Source: Asterias rubens
Taxonomy: Eukaryota; Echinodermata; Asteroidea; Forcipulatida; Asteriidae
DNA: 64,000 nucleotides
Assembly: GCF_902459465.1 (NCBI RefSeq)
Contig: NW_022985712.1
Location: 1 to 64,000 of the forward strand
Direction of reading: 5' to 3'
Under the pieces are notes generated by a model. The model made no database searches and was not told the DNA's origin. It worked only from the letters and a program-made list of their open reading frames with translations. Both the position numbers and the translations under genes were made by a program. This document shows positions 43,112 through 54,300 of this stretch, piece after piece (the stretch's first letter is position 1; each line of letters begins with the position of its first letter).

Positions 43112-44618
43112 TGTAACCCGGAAAATGGGTACACTTAGAAAATAAATGAATAAAACTAATAAAGCTAGAGGGATTGCAGTGACGACCGAAGATCTAAATG
43201 ACGAGTCGCAGATTTTCCTTAAATAACTGGGGCAAGTACACTAAATTTTGCACTGAAACAACACTATGAACTTTTAATTAAACTTTGACCACTGATGTTC
43301 GAACAATCCAGAAGAATTTACTTTAAGCCAGAGCAAATGTTAACTCCAGATTAAACTTAAAAATACAAAAAATAAAAAAAAAGTAAAAAAACCAACACAG
43401 CACTAATAGCGAATTACTCTCTAAGCACAATCAGAACAAATAATGAATAGCCTGTAAATACAAAGAACAAAATGTAAAAGAAATGATTAAAGATCAGGTT
43501 ACAAATAAACATTAACAAAATATGCATTTCCAATTATACTATGCACCGTACACTCTTCCTGTACAAACTATACTGAGAAAACTTAAGAGAAAATCATCTC
43601 TCCAAGACACCTCAAAAATCTTAATAACAAAGGAACTGTTTACTGTGGCAGGGGATTAAGTAATAAAACCAGCCATAAACTTGAAGAAGCTACACAACCC
43701 TATGGAACTCATTAGGTATGCAAATCCCCAAAATAAACATCTTGAGAAGAATGAGAAATGCACAGGCAACATGGTCCAAAAGAAAAATCAGGTTTCTACA
43801 TAAAAAACACAGCATCAAACCTCTGTTTAAAGTTAGTATAAAACAGTCCTAAGAAAAGTCAGTCAAGTAAATCCAGACTAATATCATACAGAAATTCCTC
43901 TTCATTATCAACTTATCCCAAAACCATTGACACAGTAAATAAAATCCAGTCACAAGTGTTAACACTTGATGCAAAAGTTTGGTCAAGGTACTGATTTAAG
44001 TGCCTCCAAACTAAACAAGGAAAATGACATAAAAACACTGGTCTTTAGCAAAGTGACTTTAGGAATAATAATTAGTTTCAAAAAGTTTCATAACCTTCAA
44101 CAGTAACCTTTATGCAATTTGAACAAGGCTTCACTTAGTTGAAATAAACTTTATTTGGAAACCTACCAAAGGCAAAAAAATAGTTTCCATACTCTAAAAG
44201 GTTTATCTCAACAAAAACAAAAATAATGCACAAAAGATAAATATGTACATAGAATAGACATTGCATAAAATAAGTAAAGAAATGAAAACTCACCAGAATT
44301 ATTGAGCAAACAGGGAAATACAGCAACTTGATGTCCAAACTTTTAAGAATTTTGGAGGACACAAGAGGAAACTTGAAATTGGATCTGTCCTCAACGCTGT
44401 ATCGCTGCTCACTGACCCACACTAGCACATGTGGCCAGTGGAACACAAAGCAATAGACTGGTGCGCCTCGCATCATTAATTAAGTAGAGTAAACTAAGTC
44501 AAGGAACTATGCAGGGGTGCCACTCCTATAAAATCAGTAACTTTAGGGGAACCACTTTGGCAAAAATCCCATTGCAATAAGGATCAATAAAAACAAAGTT
44601 AAATTTCACTCCTCTACA
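43112..44618 (-). repeat. 5' LTR of Gypsy element
   Basis: 1507 bp, TG...CA ends, pair of 36038-37544. Confidence 0.93.
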
Positions 44619-45096
44619 ATTGCACCCGACGTAATGCCAATTACGGCACTATACTCAAAGCCATGCGCACATGAGCTCACACTATCAATTGGTACATGAT
44701 GATCACATCGCCAGTACAGTACTTTGACTTATTTTTGGAAATAATTTCTCCCATGGATATATTTGTTACCTGTGAACTCATTGAAAGTGTAGTATTAAGG
44801 GATGGACGGAATTTCAACTTCTCAAATATCAGGTAAAAAATAAAGAACATTTTAGTCAAATTTGTGTTCGCATTGTTGTAAAAAAGAACTGGCTGCCATC
44901 CTACCATTACCAGGGGAGGGCTAGGGCTACTCATGCATAATGTTGATGTACATCAAATTTAATAAATAATATGAAAAAACATTAACAAAATCAAAAGTTT
45001 CAATCAAGAATTAGGCCTAGGGCCTATGGATAATAGTATTTTTTTAGTCTAATTGAAACAAACACACTCACTACGTACAAGCTACATGTTATTAAC
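44619..45096. other. Non-coding interval
   Basis: Nothing recognised. On the minus strand it would be intron after the exon at 45097-45348. Confidence 0.4.
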
Positions 45097-45348
45097 CTGA
45101 TTACAAAATGCTTCAAACTGTTGTGTGTTGACTTCACTGTGGGTGCTGCATATCATGCCACGCTGTGTGACTATGAACTTGACATAATTAAAATCTTTGC
45201 TGAGATCAATGAAAATAAAATGACAATGATCCCTGTAAAAGTGCCGATACAGCAATCCAACTAAATCAAAAACACCAAATAAGAAGCGTGCCTCAGCAGG
45301 ATCAGCACAAATAACAAGTCCACCCTCTGAAGACATGTTGTCTGACAA
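45097..45348 (-). CDS. Unidentified first coding exon
   Basis: 84 codons from an ATG at 45348 to a donor (AATCAG-GTTAAT). The protein starts MSDNMSSEGG and runs through RFLFGVFDLVGLLYRHFYRD and HFIFIDLSKDFNYVKFIV. It looks like globular alpha/beta sequence with no low complexity. No family is recognised. Further exons would lie at lower coordinates, where the Gypsy element now sits, so the gene may be split by a long intron or broken. Confidence 0.35.
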
Positions 45349-46235
45349 ACCCTGAGCCTTGCCAGTGCATACTAATTAGTTACTAACTTACGACGAGTCC
45401 CTATGTCAAGTTACCAATACCTTGAAAAAGACAGCTGAATTCTAACGATGTTTTTTTTTTTAACTAGTTTTAAACCACTCTGGCGCTCATATTATCAACC
45501 GTACTTTATTCACAAATAACCAAGCCGTACACTGATGGTAATAAAACTGACAGAAAAAGAGAGAAAATCTTGTACTTACTCTTTAACAAAGAAAACTTTT
45601 GACGAATCATCATACGTCCTCGTTTCAACTGAATACAACACTGTTTAGATAGCATTGTATATAGTGTGTGCGGTGCGCGCGCGGGAAACCGTGGACGCTA
45701 GACTGCCAAGCTGAGTAGTACGCATGCGCACCACGTGGACAAAAGAGGGCGCTGTTCGAAGTGGTACACACTAGATCGACTACGGCACACACTGGACGCA
45801 CAGAGCTAGACGACTTCTGGCGTCCAACCGTGGACAGGCGATTGATTGGTGCGTAATTTACAGGGCGCCCTCTGGGAACCATAAAAATACCGCCCGTGAC
45901 TATATTTAAATTGCGGACCGTCCCCCATTGCAGGTACGTCCACGGTTGGAAGGTCTTAATCTTCGAATGTGTCCTCGTTTGGCGGTGATTACAAAAACAC
46001 CAACACATGTGTACACTGCAGATTGAGGACATACTTTTAATACTATCCAATGGAGGACATTGCCAAAAGTCGAATGGTACCTATCGATGTGAGGACATAA
46101 CACATGAATCCTTGTTCTTGCGGTTCACTAATGTGAATGTGTATACTGGCCTTCTGGGAAATGTTTTTGGGGGTGGTACACGATTTTCTTGTTCTTTGGG
46201 GGGGGGGGGGGCAAGCCAAAGGTCTAGACTAATCA
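45349..46235. other. GC-richer intergenic region, possible promoter
   Basis: Contains CGCGCGCGGGAAACC near 45676, repeated GTCCACGG/CCGTGGAC motifs and a TATATTTAAA box near 45902. No coding sequence supported. An AAGAGGGCGCTG CTCF-like half-match lies near 45743. Confidence 0.35.
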
Positions 46236-46312
46236 TTTGGCTGTGCCTACAGAGTCACTCTAGGTTATGACTGTACTTTGGTGGTGCAGGAGACCTTAAA
46301 TTTGTTTAAGTG
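46236..46312. repeat. ~80-bp duplication, copy 1
   Basis: Shares TCTAGACT, TGGCTGTGC, CTCTAGGTTATGACTGTACT and CACCTTAAATTTGTT-like sequence with 46715-46800. It covers the end of the recombinase gene's last exon. Confidence 0.7.
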
Positions 46313-46543
46313 TCATCGTGTTTCTACAAAAGTCCTTAATGTTTTTCCAAGTTCTGGTCTGCAATGCCACAGGACAGGACGATTCAATGTCACGTTTTCC
46401 TGGAATCTTCTTCAGCAAAATGAATCTCTGCAAGCCCTCGGTTACGTCTTTCTTTTCCTGGGCAGTCCAGGGGCGTCGCTTGAATTGTCGACGCTTGACT
46501 TGTCGAGCTTTTGGAGCTGGATCCGTTTGGGTTGGTGGCCTTC
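46296..46543 (-). CDS. Tyrosine-recombinase-like gene, last exon (SANT/Myb-like C-terminus)
   Basis: Acceptor TGTTGTAG precedes 46543; stop TAA at 46298-46296. It encodes a basic stretch (KARQVKRRQFKRRPW) followed by RPWTAQEKKDVTEGLQRFI, KIPGKRD and LQTRTWKNIKDFCRN. The spaced tryptophans and helical layout resemble a SANT/Myb-type DNA-binding domain. The same C-terminal signature is found, to my knowledge, on tyrosine-recombinase-like proteins of fish and invertebrates. Phase fits the preceding exon exactly. Confidence 0.7.
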
Positions 46544-46714
46544 CTACAACACACAGGAAAGAAGAGGTAAATTAGTTAACATAATCAAATGGGGCGTATA
46601 CATACCCTAAATAAGTTCATTTTACCAATGTGCCGGTACCTGCCGGAAATGCCTGACAAGAAGCAGCCATCTTGTTTCATCCTACCATACAAAATGAGTT
46701 GCCGAGATGGGCTA

Positions 46715-46800
46715 ATCTAGACTTATCACTTGGCTGTGCATACAGAGTGACTCTAGGTTATGACTGTACTTTGATGGTCCATGACACCTTAAATTTGTTG
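46715..46800. repeat. ~80-bp duplication, copy 2
   Basis: Intronic copy of 46236-46312 with about ten differences. Confidence 0.7.
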
Positions 46801-46920
46801 ACAGCAAACGGAGTCTGGCATCTTATCGCATTTTGGTCTGGGGGGGTAAACAGGGAATAGGACCAGCATATGCAAGAGACCTACAACAGATATAGGCAGT
46901 CAAAAATATTATAAACTTAC

Positions 46921-46998
46921 TGGCATTAACACTGTCCTCCAAAGCTGGGTCACACGAGTCACCTGAATCACTGCTGTCCTCATCGCTGGTGAAGCCTT
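46921..46998 (-). CDS. Tyrosine-recombinase-like gene, acidic linker exon
   Basis: 78 nt between ATTGCAG and GTAAG. It encodes GFTSDEDSSDSGDSCDPALE, an acidic serine-rich linker joining the catalytic part to the SANT-like domain. Phase agrees on both sides. Confidence 0.65.
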
Positions 46999-47377
46999 CT
47001 GCAATAACAAGAAATTAAACTTCTAGAGTTAGCTTTGATTGGTTTCTGGCACACAAATAACAATGTGGGCCAATCCGTTGGGTTGGGTGTGTGGGGTTTG
47101 GGGTGTACAGTGAATGATGTTCAAAGGGGGGGGGGGGAGTGGGTTAGATGATGACGGCCACAGGCCGAGTTATCAGGCCCCAAAAACAAAGAGCAATTGT
47201 TACATTTAGGTATGCTTGCTTTTTGGCGTACACACCTAAACATGTTGGCCAATCCAATGGGGGGGGGGGGGGGGGGGAAGGGGGGGGGGAGGTTGTACAG
47301 TGAATGAATGTTATTTGGGGGGGGGTACCACAGTTTGAATTAAATTGGAAAGACAAGTTAAAAACGGGTTCGTTTAC
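46999..47377. other. Intron with poly-G tracts
   Basis: Between recombinase exons. Long G runs (47260-47290, 47320) are likely to be error-prone in assembly. Confidence 0.5.
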
Positions 47378-47499
47378 CTCCAGTAACATGCAACTCCTCC
47401 AAAGATTTGCCATGTTGCGAAACCAAGTTGCCTCTCTCCAAGCTGAGGAAAAGTCTAGACAGTTTGGTAACCCTCTGGACAGTGTCTGGCAACTGGTAG
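47378..47499 (-). CDS. Tyrosine-recombinase-like gene, exon part downstream of BEL insertion
   Basis: Continues the frame cut at 55717. It starts next to the GGTAG duplication and encodes QLPDTVQRVTKLSRLFLSLE and ERGNLVSQHGKSLEELHV, then a donor GAG-GTAAAC. The LPxxxxxxxKLxRL motif after the REYY segment is the usual continuation in this family, which supports one exon before the insertion. Confidence 0.8.
47495..47499 (+). repeat. Target-site duplication GGTAG (left)
   Basis: Matches 55717-55721 beyond the second BEL element. Confidence 0.9.
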
Positions 47500-48269
47500 T
47501 GTTGGAACTAGTCTTTTTTAACACAAGAGGGCGCTAAATCCAGTGCTAATGTTTCTAGTTTTTGATGCTTGAGGGCGCTGTGCGTTTTCTTTTTGCCAAA
47601 TCCCATTTTGTTAAATGTTCAAGGTTGTACCGTTTTTGGTACTAAAAAAGGTCCATTTGTTCCTGTTATTGAAATCCAATCGTTACCTGAACTGGGTGAG
47701 TTGACAGTTAATAATTGATCTATTATTGTTATGAGCCCGTAAGGGAGACAAATCAAGTTTTTGGGAGTTTTTATTGACAGTAAACATTTGAGATTTAGTC
47801 ACATGGTCAGAGTTTGTATGGGGTTATATATTCATGTACATGTTCATGCATTTAGGGTTCCATACCTGCAGTTCTTCACAGGGCGGCTGCATACAGCCTT
47901 AATTATGTCAGACTTTAAAACATTATAACTGTGTCTAGGGCTATTCATGTTTTGGCTGTATATGTATCAGGTTTTGATTATGTATTTCTCTATTGTTATT
48001 TCAGCATAACAACAAGTAAACAAGTAAACAACTTCAAGCAAACCAACAAACCAACGTAAAACAAGATTATAAGAAAGGAATAGAGGATCAAGAACAGAAA
48101 GAAATAAATTCTCTATCAATCACAGTCAGATCAGAACAAGATTCCATTGACTTTCTTATTTGTGTTTATCGGCCAGCAGTAACACTGAGGATTTACAAGT
48201 TTCCTAGATTTATAAATATCCAACCAGTTTTTATGTTGCTACAATCGAGCTACTACCTTCAGTCCTACA
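47500..48269 (+). repeat. 5' LTR of BEL copy 2
   Basis: 770 bp. Contains ACAAGAGGGCGCTA, a near match (12 of 14) to the CTCF core, and another GAGGGCGCTG. Confidence 0.95.
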
Positions 48270-48273
48270 AATT

Positions 48274-48290
48274 TGGTCCTTCGAGCCGGA
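48274..48290 (+). promoter_or_regulatory. Primer-binding site, tRNA-Tyr
   Basis: TGGTCCTTCGAGCCGGA is complementary to the 3' end of animal tRNA-Tyr including CCA. It starts 4 nt after the LTR. Recognised from the known tRNA-Tyr 3' sequence. Confidence 0.8.
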
Positions 48291-48344
48291 TAATCTCGTG
48301 AAACTGGTTTATCTTGTATTGGATAACAATTCCTTGGAACAACC

Positions 48345-51300
48345 ATGAACCCTGACATTTCAGTTACAGTGTCGGAAGTTACGACACCATCTTCTATTGT
48401 TGTTAATGTTACACAACCATCCAATCTTATGCCATCTCCACCGGCTGCTACCATTGCAAATAGCCTAGCTACTGGACGAACCCCTCGCCCCCGGAGGGTT
48501 CCAAGTCATCTTGTACAGGACCATCAATTCACTGTCCTGCCAAGTCTACAGCATGACAGGGATCCTTCTTTCTCCCAGCGAACCATGGATGCACACAAAG
48601 CTGCTTCTGTGCACAGTGGAAAGTCGCGACGGACATCAGGGACAGTCAGTTCATCAAAGTCTGTGTCCCCATCAGAGATTCAGAGACGACTTGCAGAGCA
48701 GGAGTCACGCCGGAAATTACATGATCTGATGAGAGTAGCGGAGGAGGAGAAAGCGCAAATTCGTCGAGAGGCAGCTGAAAGGGAGGAAGAAATTCACCTT
48801 GAGCGAGTCCAGATAGAAATACGCACGCAACGCTTGGCGGCTGAGGCTCGTCTAGATGCAGAACATCGAGAGAGACAAGTTGAGTTTGACTTCGAACAGG
48901 CTGAGATCCAAATGGAGACTAAACGACTTCAGCGTGAACTGGAAAACGCTGTTGAGTCTACATACATAGACAATTTACCTGACAGTAACCCAGATGTTCA
49001 AACATCTCAGTGGTTAAATGGAACTTCACAGACATTTGAACAAACTTGTATTTCTTCGGGTGTTGTAAGTTCTGATGTTGTACATGTTAGTGATGGCACA
49101 GGCACTTTCTCTGTTTTACCTACACAGTCAAATAATCATGTTAAGATGCATGTCAGTAGTTCTGACCGGCAGGGACATGGTTCTGGGACCAATATTGGGG
49201 GTTTGAGAGGTGCCGGTGTCATTACTGGTGCAGCACTGGGGCTTGCTAATAGTTCTAAGAATAATGTGCCATATTGTTGCATTCCTACTGCAGTAACATC
49301 TATGCCTATGTATACCCAGGCCTTCAGTGGGCCCATGTATGGAAATAATGTATTGTTTAATCCCTCCCATAATACATGTACAACAGGTTTAAGCTTGCAA
49401 CCTGCAGGTTTTACACTCAACAGTGTGCCCACAGCTATGAAAGTTCACTCATCTCAGGAGGCTGGAGTTACTAGCTTAACTCAAACTGTGTCAGCATCGC
49501 ACGGAGTTGCCATTAATCAACAACCTGTGATGAACCCCTGCACACCATCTCAGAAGGATGCAGTTGATCATGCAGCTACACCCCTCGATCAGAGAGAACT
49601 GCCTTCCGACAACAGTGTGGGTGAGTCCAATGGCTTTAGTGGAAGTGACTCGGACAAATCAGAGGAGGATGACTCTTCCAGTGGCGATATTTCATCGCGA
49701 AAGGGCAGGAAATACAAAGCCGGAGCTGAGGCTTCATATCAATACCGATATGGTATGTTTGTAGACAGTTTGCCCAAGCTTGACATTCCTAAGTTTGATG
49801 ATGAACACAATGTGAAACAATACGTCACCTTTAGATCATTATGGGATAGTATCATGAGCAAACCAGAGTTCAGAATACCAGAGGCCACAAAGTTTGCCTA
49901 CATGCGCAGTCATCTGGGAGGACGCCCACTAGCTATCGCCGACAGGAATATGATCCTGGGTGATAAAGCATACGCAGCAACCATCAAGCAGTTTGACAAA
50001 TCCTTTGGTGATCCCGGACGAATAGTGCAGGGCTTGCTTAGTCAGCTGGAAACTCGGCCATCACTTTCCTACAATGACTGGGCTGGATTGAGAGATTTCT
50101 CCGATGAACTAGTGACTATGATTCAGACCGCGACTCACCTGAAGTTCAAGGCAGAGTTGAAGAATCATAAGTATGCTGTTGAATTAGCTCAAAAGTTACC
50201 GGACAGACTACACACAGAGTTCTTGTCCAAAATGTGGAAGAAATCTGAAGGACAGAAGTATACAGTGCTTAATCTCAGTGAGTGGCTTGAAGATAAGACT
50301 GGTCCAGTGGGATTAATTCTTCTGGAACAATCTCGTAAGTTCAAGTCGGGTAAGAAAGAACGCCCCCAGCAAGAACGCAAACGACCTCATCCAAAAGGTC
50401 CAGATTTTCCAGTAACCAGAACATACACAGCGCAGATAGCAGCTCCAAACCCACAGGTGTGTGTAACCACTACTGCGAAGGGAGTAAGCAAGACGTCAAC
50501 TCCTGCTAAGAACTCCAACGCTTCCAAAGGAGGAATCGGTGATAGGATCACTTGCCTTTATTGTGGTGTCAGCGAGTTGGGTCATTATCTGGAGACATGT
50601 GAAGAGTTCAAGAAGCTGAACTGTGACCAAAAGATAAAATGGTTGAAAGATAAGGGTCGGTGCAACAAGTGTGCTAAAAAGCATGAAGGAGAATGCCCAT
50701 TTCCCAAGAAATGCAAGGATTGTCAGGGAGACCACCGTGCTAGTCTGCATGAAGTGGTGAAGTCTACAGTCAACAACCGGGGTACTGTCCTGTGCTCTGG
50801 AGTTGGGTCGAAACCCAAGGTGGGCTACGAACGTGATGTTTTGATAAAGGTGGTACCTCTCGTTGTGTATGGACCGAAGGGGATGATTGAAACCTTTGGT
50901 GTGCTTGATGAATGTGCAGAGCGAACCATGATTCTTCAGCAGACTGTAAGTGAGCTACAAATTCATGGCCCAGATGAAACGCTGAGGATTGAAACCGTGA
51001 TGGGGGATGCTGATTGGAAAGGGAAGTGTGTGGATTTCGTCGTTTCTGCTAGAGGTGACCAAAGTCAGAAGTTCCAGATCAACTGTGCGTTTACCGCAGA
51101 TGATTTTCAACTGGTTGACTACAGTGTGTCTGCCGAAAGGTTGCAGTCAAAGTGGCCTCATCTACGAAACTTACCCCTGTTCACTGCGGACAAAGTCCAA
51201 CCTGCGCTATTGATTGGTGCAGATCACATAGAGTTGACGCTCTCAACAGAAGTTCGGACTGGTCCCAAAACAAGTTCTCCTGTGGCAGTGAATACCCTCT

Positions 51301-54300
51301 TTGGTTGGACCGTTCAGGGTAGACAAGGTCTTCAGCAGCCCGGTGTCAAGTCAACTACTAGCCATCAGGTGTTGTTTACGATGTGTCAACAGCCAGAATA
51401 TCCACTCCACCAAATGATGGAAAGATTCATGGCAATTGACCGGCTACCACATATCAATGAGAAGGAAGCAACCCGTTCCCGACTTGACAAGCTAGCTATC
51501 AAGACTCTCAAAGAGAAGACTGTGCAGGTTGAAGTTCAGGGAATACACCGCCTTGAAACACCACTGTTGTGGAAACCGAACAGAAGTATTCCTCAGAGTT
51601 CAGCACGAGCCGTTCAAGGTCTGGCACGCTCGCACAGAAAGAAAATGACAAGTGACCCTAAGCTGGCGGAATACTGCAAAACGTATATGCAGAAACTCAA
51701 AGACCAGGGACATGTAGAAGAACTCGGAACAGTCGAGGAAATTGCGGCAAAGGAACAACAGGGTTGGTACATCCCGTATCATGTGGTTCACAGTAGTGGC
51801 AAGTACAGGCTAGTGTTCAACTGCTCATTTGAGTTTGCAGGCCAGAACTTGAATGACGAGCTGTTGGCAGGACCTACCCTAAATTCTTCTCTGCTAGAAG
51901 TGCTGTTGCGTTTTCGACAAGGTCGAGTTGCTGTGTCTGGTGACATAACAGCCATGTTCCACCAGGTCAGACTTTCTCCTGAAGAGCGTTGCAGGTTTCG
52001 GTTTCTTTGGTGGGATGAGCAGATGGATACTTGGATTGTCTTTCAGTGGTTAGTGCTCCCATTCGGAGCGACCTGCAGTCCTTGCTGTGCAACATTCGCA
52101 TTGCAGAAAACCGCAGAAGATGGCAAGGAAAGATACCCTCTTGTTCAGGACACCATAAAGCTGGAAACAGACGTAGACAACCAGCTAGCTAGTCGGGACA
52201 CCGAACAACAGGCCAAAGAACTTGTTCTTAGTACTCGCCAGTGTCTACAGGAATCTGGATTTCAGATGGTGAAGTATGCCAGTAGTCACCCAGAAGTGGT
52301 AGAGAATCTGCCGACAGCAGCCCGCTCTAATCACCATTTGAGATCACTCTCACTCGATCAACTTGAGGGTAATCCCGAGCCAGCTCTTGGTCTCAATTGG
52401 GACTGTATGAGTGATGAGATGTATCATCCAGCCAAAGTTCCTGACAACCGTTTGCTCACAAAACGTACTGCTCTGAGAGTTCTGGCGAGCCAGTTTGAAC
52501 CCCTTGGTGATATTGCACCATTCACAGCAAGAGCTAAGATAATAGTCCAAGAACTCTGGATGAGCAAACTTGACTGGGATGAAGAAGTCAACGACACTGA
52601 TATCAGGAAAAGGTGGGAGGACTGGTGTCTCGAACTGGAACAGATTCCCTCTTTACGGATGCAGCGGTGTTACACTCCCTCACATGTTGACAGTACTAGT
52701 GTCAAGCGAGCACTTCATATTTTTTGCGATGCTTCAGAGAGGCTGTATGGTGCAGTTGCATATATGCGTTCCGTGGACGACCATGAGCAAGTCTATATGA
52801 GTTTTGTACTGGCCAAGTGTCGAGTGGCACCGAAGCGACTGACCTCTATGCCACGTCTTGAACTGATGGCTGCTCTCGTTGGTGCACAGCTGGCTCAGTT
52901 GGTGAGCCAAGCCCTAACTGTGGAGTTGGACTATGTGATGATGTGGAGTGATTCTACCACGGTGCTGACATGGATTCAGTCAGATTCTTGTCGCTTCAAA
53001 GTTTTCGTTGGCACCCGTGTAGCTGAAATCCAGACCTTAACTGACGGCATGGAATGGCGCTACGTGCGGACCACAGACAACCCTGCGGATGATATAACTC
53101 GGGGACTGTCAGTTGCAGAGCTAGGGAAGGGCTCCAGATGGAGTGAAGGACCACCATGGCTACTTGGTCCACCAGACACCTGGCAAAGTGAAAGTGCACC
53201 AGTCCTCGCACAGACCCGCGCTTCATCATCTGCTGATACAAGTGAGATTAAGAAAGCTCTCTTTTGTGGAGTGACCATGACTGGCCCCGTGAATGATCTG
53301 GATTTGACGGTTTTTGAGAGTTGGACTGACTTGGTCAATGCATTGGGTCAGAAGTTGTATCCATTTGATGAGCAGGTGACCGGTGCTCTCTCTCCTGACC
53401 AGACGCGTGATGTTGAGAATCAGCTCCTCCAGCGGGCACAGATGGATCATTTCAAAGCAGAGATCGCTGCCCTTGAGGCTGGAAAGGAGATATCAAAGGA
53501 AAGCCGTCTAATCCAGCTCGCACCCGAGCTAGACAGAACTGAGAAGTTGATCAGAGTTGGGGGTCGTCTAAGAAAAGTGCCTCAACAGGATTGTGTTGAT
53601 TTCGAGTTACATCCAATTGTCCTGGACCAGCATCACCCAGTTACCAAGCTCCTAATCAAGGATGCTGATAACCATTTCAGTCATCAAGCTGGCACCGGAC
53701 AAGTTTTTGCCTACCTTCGGCGTCGCTATTGGATCATCCGTGGGCGCAGTTCAGTAAAAGGTGTTCTCCATGCCTGTTTTGAATGTCGCCGTTGGCGTGA
53801 GAAGCCCCGAGTCCCTCGTATGGCTGACCTCCCAAAATCCCGCTTGCGACTGCACAAGCCTCCTTTCTACTCAACAGGAATGGACTGTTTTGGTCCAATG
53901 ACTGTCACAATTGGACGAAGACAGGAGAAACGCTGGGGCCTTCTGTTCAAATGCATGACGACCCGTGCCATTCATCTAGAACTTCTGGAGAAAATGGATG
54001 CAGATCACTTCCTAATGGCATACCGAAGGTTTGCTTCCCGGCGAGGAGTACCCTATGAGTTACTAAGCGACTGTGGCACTAATTTTACTGGTGCCGCAAC
54101 AGAGATGGAAAATGCCTTGAAAGAGATGGAGCCAGAGCTGGTTAAGCGACTTGCGAAGTACAAGGTGTTATTCAGGTTCAACCCCCCTAACGCACCCCAT
54201 TTCGGTGGCCTGTGGGAGCGCGAAGTACGTTCAGTCAAGACCGCACTCAAAGGAGTACTTGGAGACCGCACTGTCCCAGAACCTGTTCTGCGCACTGTAT

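Larger units (their letters stand above)
36038..44618 (-). mobile_element. Gypsy (Metaviridae-type) LTR retrotransposon, degenerate
   Basis: Two 1507-bp LTRs flank minus-strand gag and pol. In element orientation the LTRs start TGTAGAGG and end GGGTTACA. They differ at several substitutions and single-base indels (for example AAATGGAAAAG against AAATGTAAAAG), so it is older than the two BEL copies. Flanks give no perfect target duplication (TTTG against ATTG). Confidence 0.95.
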
